A stretch of DNA of 47,327 nucleotides from positions 1-47,327 of the forward strand of contig NZ_BMKX01000015.1 in the NCBI RefSeq assembly GCF_014644555.1, written 5' to 3'. The position numbers were made by a program, and so were the translations under genes. The DNA is from Glutamicibacter ardleyensis. GTDB lineage: Bacteria; Actinomycetota; Actinomycetes; Actinomycetales; Micrococcaceae. Below are positions 30,739 through 36,766 of this stretch, piece by piece (positions within the stretch are counted from its first letter, which is position 1; each line of letters starts with the position of its first letter). The notes under the pieces are model-generated. The model made no database searches, was not told where the DNA came from, and saw only the letters and a list, made by a program, of their open reading frames with translations.

Positions 30739-30882
30739 GTGTCCAGTGAAACGGTACTAGACTTTTAGTTCAGTGTCCACTCCTAGAATGGCCTTTTTGC
30801 CCGTATCCGCTTACTTACGGGCATCCATCGCCTAAAAATGGTAAATTTCTAGTGTCCAGCATGGCGTTACACATGGTGTCCG
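30739..30882. repeat. Four GTGTCC(A/G) direct repeats, candidate operators
   Basis: Starts at 30,739, 30,773, 30,852 and 30,876 (gaps 34, 79 and 24). Repeats of one short site across a divergent control region usually mark repressor or Cro binding. Which protein binds is not known. Confidence 0.55.
30798..30823. promoter_or_regulatory. Perfect 8-bp inverted repeat, candidate operator
   Basis: TGCCCGTA / TACGGGCA around a 10-nt spacer near the middle of the switch region. The symmetrical form suits a dimeric repressor. Confidence 0.5.
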
Positions 30883-30924
30883 CATTGCTTGATTTGCCAC
30901 TTACATCTAGTCCAAGGTTGCTCT

Positions 30925-31542
30925 GTGAACGAAATCCACCCACTTGGGGAGTTGCTCCAAGAAGTCATGGACCGCAATAGCTGGTCACTGAGGGCACTGT
31001 CCTCACGAGCAGATAGCTTGGGATTCAAGATGAGCCATTCAAATTTTGGCCGGCTCAAAGACGAACCTGTTTCGAGCATGAAAGGCGAGACAATCAAGAT
31101 GCTCGCCCGAGTGCTCAAGGTTTCAGAAACTCGAGTAGCTTCCGCTGTTCTAGCTTCAATGGGGATCACTCCCGGCTCAGACGATGACCAACAGGGCCTG
31201 GTTGATTTCGTTCGCACTTCCAGTGAAGTGAGCGCTCGTGATCAACGGATACTACTATCCGTGATCGACGCGATGCGCGAGGACGAAAGCGAAACCAATG
31301 GACAGCAAGGCAACTACGATGCTCACCCACCTCGGCCACTCCGATCGGTGGCGCCCACGAGTGACACTAGCCAGGGACAGAAGACCGACCCCGATGACAG
31401 CATCATCGAATTCCACGGTGCCGAAGCTAAGAAGTACCCGGCGCCACCTATTGAATCTTTAGCAGCACACCCGAAGGTGAAGACTGTACGAGAGCAGCTC
31501 GACGAGCACGATGAGAATCAAGCTCCGGAGAGTGATGCGTAA
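30925..31542 (+). CDS. Immunity repressor, HTH type (205 aa)
   Basis: The start is taken as GTG 30,925 with AAGG 7 nt upstream. A TTG 36 nt earlier has no ribosome site. Residues 1-75 form an XRE-like HTH (L-R-A-L-S-S-R-A-D-S-L, then S-N-F-G-R-L-K, then I-K-M-L-A-R-V-L-K-V). Residues 90-205 are polar, low-complexity and acidic. No LexA-type self-cleavage Ser/Lys pair is seen, which fits removal by the ImmA-like protease encoded downstream. The stop overlaps the next start (TAATG). Confidence 0.78.
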   Translation: MNEIHPLGELLQEVMDRNSWSLRALSSRADSLGFKMSHSNFGRLKDEPVSSMKGETIKMLARVLKVSETRVASAVLASMGITPGSDDDQQGLVDFVRTSSEVSARDQRILLSVIDAMREDESETNGQQGNYDAHPPRPLRSVAPTSDTSQGQKTDPDDSIIEFHGAEAKKYPAPPIESLAAHPKVKTVREQLDEHDENQAPESDA

Positions 31543-32462
31543 TGGCTGACATTGAGATTTTCCCAGAGGTCATGGAGGCGCATGTATTTCGCGCCGAACT
31601 CGTCAAAGGTAATGGCCGAATCACTCCAAAGCCTGCGGATTGGGACGCGCTACTTTCCGGATTGAAATCAGAGCTTACGCTCAAGGAGCGAACTGTCGAC
31701 GGATACATTTTCGACCCAATCGAAATTTCGGGAAGAATGCTCCTGGGCGTGCATAAACCACTGTCGATTGATTTCATGACCAAAATTGATGATGAGAGCC
31801 AGGACGTCGGGAACTACCTTAGTGAAAATACCGACTCCACTATTCGCTTCGCTTTTTCAAGCTTAGTAATGTTCTCCGACATAGATCATGTGTTCGCTAT
31901 GGCTCGCGGGTCCCGCGAGTCACCCCATCACACAGCGGTCGCCAAGTTTTTTCGGTCATTCATTCATACTCCTGACAAGTACCGGTGGGTGGTAGAACCT
32001 TACATGGCCCCCGACCAGATACATGAGCTTGAGAAAGCCAAGGGGCTCAAGAAATTCCAAAGCAGCTTCACGACCCCTAGAACGCTCACCGACATGAAGG
32101 AAGGGCAAAACGGTATTATGACGTTCGCTCAACAGGTAGCGAATTCAGTCGGTGTCGAGTTGAAGTTTGACCTGAAAGTGCAGATCGCAAAAGGCCACTC
32201 TTCCAGTAACGCCACCCGAGCGCTTCTTGATCTGTTCAATCGAGATCGACGCGAACTCACGCGCCCCGACTCGCGGGCTAAAGCTCAAGCGGTTCTCCCT
32301 GGCGGACTAGAGGAGGAACTAAACTTAGTAATGCACAACATGGCCTTCTCTTTCGAACTCCCAATGCTGAGCGACGAACAGAAAAACTTTACTCAGTTAG
32401 GACAGGGGCTTCTCGACGGCAGGGAAGAGCTGAATAATGAATTACGACAGGGTTCAGAATAG
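31542..32462 (+). CDS. Unrecognised 306-aa protein coupled to the repressor
   Basis: Soluble, mixed alpha/beta. Residues 10-110 contain F-R-A-E-L-V-K-G-N-G-R and a strand-rich R-T-V-D-G-Y-I-F-D-P-I-E-I. Residues 105-135 hold V-M-F-S-D-I-D-H-V-F-A-M-A-R-G, and Y-R-W-V-V-E-P-Y-M-A-P-D-Q-I follows near 160. The C-terminal half is helical. No known motif or catalytic triad was identified. Its ATG shares the A of the repressor stop, so it is probably expressed in the lysogen. It is followed by a four-helix membrane protein. A superinfection-exclusion or defence role is inferred from context only. Confidence 0.75.
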   Translation: MADIEIFPEVMEAHVFRAELVKGNGRITPKPADWDALLSGLKSELTLKERTVDGYIFDPIEISGRMLLGVHKPLSIDFMTKIDDESQDVGNYLSENTDSTIRFAFSSLVMFSDIDHVFAMARGSRESPHHTAVAKFFRSFIHTPDKYRWVVEPYMAPDQIHELEKAKGLKKFQSSFTTPRTLTDMKEGQNGIMTFAQQVANSVGVELKFDLKVQIAKGHSSSNATRALLDLFNRDRRELTRPDSRAKAQAVLPGGLEEELNLVMHNMAFSFELPMLSDEQKNFTQLGQGLLDGREELNNELRQGSE

Positions 32463-32489
32463 TAAGACCCAATTGGAGGTGACCGAAGA

Positions 32490-32993
32490 ATGAAGAAAAC
32501 TATTTTTCAAGACTTTATTCTCCGGCGCCCACTAGTCGATCAGTTGGTTCCGATCCTTGCGCTGGGAGTGTGGCATTTCGTGTTCCACGGACAGGTCCCT
32601 GGTACACCCGCAGCTCAATCGGCAGCTTATGTTGGCCTTTCGGCTGTAGCCGGAATCGTATTGGCAGCTGCCACATTTGTCTGCACCATGCTGTACCAGT
32701 CAAGCTCAACGTCCGTAAAAACGCTTCGAGATAAATTTACCGGCGAATTAGCAAAGAACTGGACCTCAATATTCGCGTTCATTTTCGTTGCTGCCATACT
32801 ACCTATCATCGCCACGCTCCTGCAGGACACTCACAATGCGCTCGCGTTCGGCTTAGCCTTATACTCTGGCGCAATTCTATTTAGCCGGAGTTTCCGCACA
32901 TACCTCTGGCTCATAGTCTCGTTCCGCCTAGAATCCTCTCCGGAACCTCCGACAAGAAGTGCATACGAAACTAGATTGAAGCACCGAGCCTAA
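32490..32993 (+). CDS. Four-helix membrane protein of the accessory module (167 aa)
   Basis: Hydrophobic helices at about residues 18-35, 45-68, 91-111 and 116-146. The loop between helices 2 and 3 is basic and polar (S-S-T-S-V-K-T-L-R-D-K-F-T-G-E-L-A-K-N-W), and the tail is short and basic. Start: ATG with GGAGGTGA upstream, 27 nt after the preceding stop. It pairs with the unrecognised 306-aa protein, an arrangement found in several two-gene exclusion systems (for example the four-helix KwaA plus cytosolic KwaB of Kiwa). No sequence match to KwaA is claimed. Confidence 0.75.
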   Translation: MKKTIFQDFILRRPLVDQLVPILALGVWHFVFHGQVPGTPAAQSAAYVGLSAVAGIVLAAATFVCTMLYQSSSTSVKTLRDKFTGELAKNWTSIFAFIFVAAILPIIATLLQDTHNALAFGLALYSGAILFSRSFRTYLWLIVSFRLESSPEPPTRSAYETRLKHRA

Positions 32994-33026
32994 TAGCAGG
33001 TCACTCCGACCGTTTAGTTATCGAGA

Positions 33027-33054
33027 TTGTCACATTAACTTCACACTTTAGTTC
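33027..33054 (+). promoter_or_regulatory. Possible promoter of the ImmA-like gene
   Basis: TTGTCA at 33,027-33,032 and TAGTTC at 33,049-33,054 with a 16-bp spacer. The -10 match is weak. It abuts the SOS-box-like palindrome. Confidence 0.35.
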
Positions 33055-33068
33055 GAACATATGTTCTA
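33053..33068. promoter_or_regulatory. SOS / LexA-box-like palindrome
   Basis: TCGAACATATGTTCTA contains the perfect palindrome GAAC-N4-GTTC and matches 14 of 16 positions of the actinobacterial SOS consensus TCGAAC-N4-GTTCGA. It lies just 5' of the ImmA-like gene and overlaps the plausible promoter, so LexA could repress that gene until DNA damage. Confidence 0.65.
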
Positions 33069-33089
33069 AGAATGCAGAAGGTATGGGGC

Positions 33090-33473
33090 ATGCTGCGCTC
33101 ACTCGCGCACGTCATAATAATTTGGAATAGACCACACCCGGAAGTAGTAGCAGCGACGGACGGACGGCGGATCTGGATCGATCCTTCACTGACGGCCGTT
33201 GAACAGCACTGCTTCCTGGCACACGAAGCGATCCATATTCAGCACGGGCACACTTCGTGTCAGACACCCGCCGTCGAACGGCAGGTTCGCCTAGAGGTTG
33301 CGCGTTTTTTGATCAGCTTCGAGGATCTGCAAACGGTAGCAGGCTGGTCACGCTGCCCTACGATCATGGCCGAGGAACTGAACGTCACCGAGCAAGTGCT
33401 CCTTGACCGCCTCGTTACGCTTGACGGCCAGCAGATCCAAACACTCTGGCCACCAGGTGAACATATCGCCTAA
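33090..33473 (+). CDS. ImmA/IrrE-type metallopeptidase (127 aa)
   Basis: H45-E46-A-I-H49 is the zinc motif of the ImmA/IrrE family, and E63 or E69 in the following helix is the expected third ligand. Start at ATG 33,090, with AGAAGG 8 nt upstream. An ATG at 33,072 lacks a site. ImmA proteins cut the immunity repressor on induction. Here the repressor gene is separated from it by two accessory genes, and a SOS-box-like palindrome precedes it. Confidence 0.82.
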   Translation: MLRSLAHVIIIWNRPHPEVVAATDGRRIWIDPSLTAVEQHCFLAHEAIHIQHGHTSCQTPAVERQVRLEVARFLISFEDLQTVAGWSRCPTIMAEELNVTEQVLLDRLVTLDGQQIQTLWPPGEHIA

Positions 33474-33552
33474 CCCGGTTATCCACAATTCGTATTTACC
33501 TCGCGCCAAGGGGCCTATTTTGCGCGCACAATTTCCCCAAGGAGGGAAGCCG

Positions 33553-34908
33553 ATGAACACCTCTAGCAAGACCAGGCGCAACAACAACGAAGGCACAGTT
33601 CCACGCCAACGCAAAGACGGCCAATGGCAGTCCAACTACATCGCAGGATACCTACCCAGTGGAAAAGCAATCAGGAAATCTGTCTACGGATCCACACGTG
33701 CGAAATGCGCTGCCAATCTCAAAGCCGCGCTGCTCGAAGTCTCCGACGGCACTATCACGCTCACACAATCACCCCGACTCATTGAATGGCTAGACCATTA
33801 CCTGAACGTGATCGCACCAAACAGCATCAAAGAACGCACCATCAACGCACACCGCTCAAAAGTGGACAACTACATTCGTGGCCATCGCCTTGCCGGCAAA
33901 CGTCTAGACAAGATCACCCCGTCAGACATCGACGTGCTGTACCAGGACGCGCGGGGGAGTAGGAAACGAGCGAACAAAAGCTCCAAAGTCACCGACCCGT
34001 TATCACCAAGTACCATCCAGGGACTTCACCGCATCCTCCGGCGAGCGCTGAATGTTGCTGTGAATCGTGGCGTGTTGGTGAGGAATCCTGTGCTTCGGGT
34101 GGAGGTCTCCGGGAAGTCTGATTTTGAGCCGCAGGTTTATATGACTGATGAGGTTCGCCAGATGTTGGCTTTGGCTGTGGATATGGATGACGGAGCACGG
34201 TGGATCTTGAATCTTACTCTGGGCCCGAGGCAGGGTGAGGCGTTGGGTTTTGCGTGGCCTGACATTGATTTCGAGAAAAGTACTATCAAGCTTTCGCGTG
34301 AGGTCTACAGTCTGCCGTGGAAGCACGGTTGCGGGGGAGTGGCGGGAAGTGCTGGGGCTTGTGTCTATAAGTCCGCGTGGCGGTGCCCTGAGCGCCATGG
34401 TGGTGGTTTCTTCACCGGTCCACCGAAGAGCGCGGCCGGTTATCGCACGTTGCCGATACCTACTCAGTTGTCGGCAGCGTTGAAAGAGCACCGTGAAGTG
34501 CAACGTCTGCAGCGCTCACGAGATTGGGCGCCATATGTAGACCAAGCAGGGAAGTCTCACGAGCTGGTGTTCTGCAAACCGAACGGGCAACCAACGGACC
34601 ACCGTGCGGACTGGCAAGCGTGGAAAGACTTCTTGGCGGCGGCGAACGTTCCAGACGGCCGAGTGCACGACGGCCGGCACACCGCTGCCACCACACTCCT
34701 GTTGCTCGGAGTTGAGCAGCGCGTAGTCATGGACATTCTCGGTTGGTCTCAAAGCTCCATGCTCACCAGGTACCAACACGTCCTCGACGAGATGCGAGAT
34801 GATGTGGCCACGAAACTTTCAAACCATTGGACCCCGGAACCTGAGCCGGAAAGTAACGTCATCTCGCTTGCAGACGTCCGCAAACAACGCCTTAGTGGCG
34901 GTGCCTAA
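33553..34908 (+). CDS. int: Tyrosine integrase (451 aa)
   Basis: Start at ATG 33,553 with AAGGAGG 7 nt upstream. The longer in-frame reading covers the previous gene. Residues 1-50 form an N-terminal arm-binding part. Residues 75-175 are the core-binding (SAM-like) domain. The catalytic domain has R226 (G-P-R-Q-G-E), H372-D-G-R375, and the nucleophile Y407 in L-T-R-Y-Q-H-V. A Cys/Gly insertion, C260, C270 and C278 with H258/H282, may bind zinc. Third-position composition changes at about 34,030 (C/A-rich before, T/G-rich after) and again at about 34,500. It catalyses integration at the neighbouring tRNA-Arg. Confidence 0.93.
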   Translation: MNTSSKTRRNNNEGTVPRQRKDGQWQSNYIAGYLPSGKAIRKSVYGSTRAKCAANLKAALLEVSDGTITLTQSPRLIEWLDHYLNVIAPNSIKERTINAHRSKVDNYIRGHRLAGKRLDKITPSDIDVLYQDARGSRKRANKSSKVTDPLSPSTIQGLHRILRRALNVAVNRGVLVRNPVLRVEVSGKSDFEPQVYMTDEVRQMLALAVDMDDGARWILNLTLGPRQGEALGFAWPDIDFEKSTIKLSREVYSLPWKHGCGGVAGSAGACVYKSAWRCPERHGGGFFTGPPKSAAGYRTLPIPTQLSAALKEHREVQRLQRSRDWAPYVDQAGKSHELVFCKPNGQPTDHRADWQAWKDFLAAANVPDGRVHDGRHTAATTLLLLGVEQRVVMDILGWSQSSMLTRYQHVLDEMRDDVATKLSNHWTPEPEPESNVISLADVRKQRLSGGA

Positions 34909-34910
34909 AA

Positions 34911-34933
34911 GTAAAACTGTGGTAAAACTGTGG
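34911..34933. repeat. Two abutting copies of GTAAAACTGTGG
   Basis: 34,911-34,922 and 34,922-34,933 share one base. They lie between the integrase stop and the tRNA, where arm-type integrase or excisionase sites are expected. Confidence 0.6.
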
Positions 34934-34973
34934 TGTTTTCACCTGAAAGCCCCGGTTTCCGTCATAAAAAAAG

Positions 34974-35011
34974 AACCGCCGTTCACTTGTTTGACCAAGT
35001 GAACGGCGGTT
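34974..35011. terminator. Bidirectional terminator between integrase and tRNA-Arg
   Basis: AACCGCCGTTCACTTG and CAAGTGAACGGCGGTT form a perfect 16-bp stem with a 6-nt loop. TTTT follows on the plus strand and TTCTTTTTTTAT on the minus strand. It ends integrase transcription rightward and tRNA-Arg transcription leftward. Confidence 0.85.
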
Positions 35012-35060
35012 TTGGATTTAGTACCCCCGGCCGGATTCGAACCGGCGACCTAGAGATTAG
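35000..35060. other. Candidate attachment-site region at the tRNA-Arg 3' end
   Basis: The integrase gene is next to the 3' half of the tRNA, the usual target. The exact core cannot be set without the other attachment site, which lies outside the window. The terminator on the phage side of the tRNA is consistent with a core that extends past the tRNA or with a phage-supplied terminator. Confidence 0.4.
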
Positions 35061-35095
35061 AAGGCTCTTGCTCTATCCAGCTGAGCTACGGAGGC
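35022..35095 (-). tRNA. tRNA-Arg (anticodon TCT)
   Basis: Minus-strand cloverleaf of 74 nt without encoded CCA. The acceptor GCCTCCG pairs with CGGGGGT (two G-U pairs, at 1-72 and 4-69). D arm GCTC/GAGC, anticodon loop CTTCTAA, T arm CCGG-TTCGAAT-CCGG. The anticodon stem AGAGC/TCTCT has one C-U mismatch at 31-39. The weak pairs could mean that the phage supplies a slightly different 3' half, or that this tRNA is normally so built. Confidence 0.9.
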
Positions 35096-35200
35096 GTAAC
35101 CGAAAATTAGTTTAGCCCATTCGCAAGCAAGATCTCCAACTGAAAACGCTAGTCTTGTATGAGGTCAAGTTCATGAGCGGTTGAGTAGGAGAATATTTGT

Positions 35201-36112
35201 ATGCAGCACTGGAGAATTGATGGTCTGAAAAGTATCTCCTGCTTTACGGTTCTCAGTTTTGCTTTGGCATGGTTAGTGGCCCTCCCACTGTGGCAAGGAG
35301 GTGGCTTACACCACCCGCAATTCACCTGGATAGCCATGGCAATGATGGTAACGCCGACTATCGCAGCAGTGGCCGTTAGTTTGCTTCAGCGCCGAGGAAA
35401 ACAGTTCATTAAGGAATCAGGTCTCGCTCCGATCCGTAAGCCCAAGCGATTTCTCCTCGCTGTCCTCCTTGCGTACCTAATTCCCATTCTGCTTATCGTT
35501 CAAGCACCATTTATCGGCACGTGGCTCGGGGTCTTTCCGGGCGACTTTGATCAGTTCATGATCCTTAAATTTGTGTCGGGAACCGACGGGCCTGTGAGGT
35601 ATTTGCTTGGACAAGCCGGGCTCATTCTTGTCGCCGGATTGCTGAATTTGATCCCGGCGCTCGGTGAAGAAATTGGTTGGCGTGGGTGGCTCTGGCCAAA
35701 ATTGCAGCCATTGGGTCAGGTGCCAGCACTGCTGATTTCGGGCGTGATTTGGGGACTATGGCACTCCCCGCTGATCTTGTTGGGTTATAACTACCCCTTT
35801 GCCAAGGACGGTTGGGGAGTAGTGATGATGTGTGGAATGTGCATCGTTGTCGGAGCGTTTTTTGCCTGGTTAAGGACTCTGAGTAATTCCGTTTGGCCTG
35901 CAGCCTTTGCTCATGGAATCTTCAATGCCAGCGTCGGGCTGGTATCCCTATTCATGATCATGGGATCCATGCTCGACACAACGAAGGCCTCTATTCTCGG
36001 TTGGTCGGGTTGGATACTGCCAGTTGTAGTCATCGTGTTGATGGTATTAGCCGGCGCTTTCAGAGCCACCAAGAGTTATCCACAAATGGAATCGAACGAA
36101 CCGAGCAACTAA
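35201..36112 (+). CDS. CPBP-family intramembrane protease (303 aa)
   Basis: About eight hydrophobic segments. The motifs E-E-I-G-W-R-G (residue about 165), G-L-W-H-S-P-L (about 190) and H-G-I-F-N-A-S (about 240) are the conserved active-site elements of the CPBP (Abi/CAAX protease-like) family. Members process prenylated or other membrane proteins, or give bacteriocin self-immunity. Start ATG 35,201 with AGGAG nearby. It is the first host gene after the prophage and does not look phage-borne. Confidence 0.85.
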   Translation: MQHWRIDGLKSISCFTVLSFALAWLVALPLWQGGGLHHPQFTWIAMAMMVTPTIAAVAVSLLQRRGKQFIKESGLAPIRKPKRFLLAVLLAYLIPILLIVQAPFIGTWLGVFPGDFDQFMILKFVSGTDGPVRYLLGQAGLILVAGLLNLIPALGEEIGWRGWLWPKLQPLGQVPALLISGVIWGLWHSPLILLGYNYPFAKDGWGVVMMCGMCIVVGAFFAWLRTLSNSVWPAAFAHGIFNASVGLVSLFMIMGSMLDTTKASILGWSGWILPVVVIVLMVLAGAFRATKSYPQMESNEPSN

Positions 36113-36179
36113 GCTTCGAGGTTCAGCATGGATTGAAACCCGGTAACCGTACCGGTCAGATCCAAAGGAGAACAACGTC

Positions 36180-36653
36180 ATGAGTGACCTTGTGACTATT
36201 CGTGCCGTTATAGGCACCGAGCCTAAGCTGAGCATCACACCGCAAGGACTGGCAGTGCTGAAGTTTCGCGCAGTTACCCACGAGCGCAAACGAGACCCTG
36301 AAACCGGGCAGTGGGTCGACGTGGGAACCAACTGGTATTCGATTAGCGCCTTCAGGTCCTTGGCCGAAAATGGCATGGAATCTTTTGAGCAAGGTGACCA
36401 CATAGTGGTGACTGGCAAGCTTCAAGTTCGGCAATTTGAACGAAACGATGGAACGCGCGGGACCAGCGTAGATATCGAAGCATTCTCATTTGGGCACGAT
36501 CTCAAATATGGAACTTCGACCTATACGAAGGTGCGCAATGGCGGCGGCGAATTTGAACGATCAACTCGTGGCTCCCAGTCCGATGAGACGGAACAAGTAG
36601 ATGATAAGAACTCCACTGCACCATGGCCTGAAAGGGACACAGAAGCCGCCTAA
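36180..36653 (+). CDS. ssb: Single-stranded DNA-binding protein (157 aa)
   Basis: Residues 1-105 form an OB-fold SSB core (V-T-I-R-A-V-I-G-T-E-P, L-K-F-R-A-V-T-H-E-R-K-R, V-G-T-N-W-Y-S-I-S-A-F, and D-H-I-V-V-T-G-K-L-Q-V). The C-terminal tail is polar and acidic but lacks the D-D-I/L-P-F end of the main SSB, which fits the paralogous actinobacterial SsbB type used in competence or other roles. Start with AGGAG 9 nt upstream. It precedes the EttA gene. Confidence 0.82.
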   Translation: MSDLVTIRAVIGTEPKLSITPQGLAVLKFRAVTHERKRDPETGQWVDVGTNWYSISAFRSLAENGMESFEQGDHIVVTGKLQVRQFERNDGTRGTSVDIEAFSFGHDLKYGTSTYTKVRNGGGEFERSTRGSQSDETEQVDDKNSTAPWPERDTEAA

Positions 36654-36766
36654 AAGTTCCACATTCGGTGGTGTCACGGACAAACGTGTGAAACCGGGCA
36701 CCACTGAGGCGAATTAGTGGTGTGTGGATTCGGAATTGCGGCTACTGAGCGACTAGCCTTAACCCC

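Larger units (their letters stand above)
30676..30924. promoter_or_regulatory. Genetic switch region between Cro-like gene and repressor
   Basis: About 249 bases with divergent starts at both ends. GTGTCCA occurs at 30,739, 30,773 and 30,852, and GTGTCCG at 30,876, all in one orientation. AGTGTCCACT (30,772-30,781) is itself a short inverted repeat. TGCCCGTA/TACGGGCA (30,798-30,823) is a second, perfect inverted repeat with a 10-nt loop. T-runs precede it on the plus strand, so it does not look like a terminator. No confident -35/-10 pair was found for either side. Confidence 0.7.
1..35060. mobile_element. Temperate siphophage prophage (left end outside window)
   Basis: A complete HK97-type morphogenesis set, lysis genes, early genes, repressor, ImmA-like protease and tyrosine integrase lie in two opposed transcription units that meet at about 30.7-30.9 kb. 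The right end is taken as the tRNA-Arg(TCT) gene next to the integrase. Tyrosine integrases often use the 3' end of a tRNA, and the 3' end of this tRNA faces the prophage. The first bases of the window do not resemble the 3' half of that tRNA, so the left attachment site should lie upstream of base 1. The exact right boundary is inferred. No structural gene is visibly broken, so the element may be inducible. Confidence 0.9.

Noticed and set aside
31542-32993. Kiwa defence system
   Set aside because: Layout is similar (cytosolic protein plus four-helix membrane protein) but no sequence signature of DUF4868 or KwaA could be recognised, so the name is not applied.
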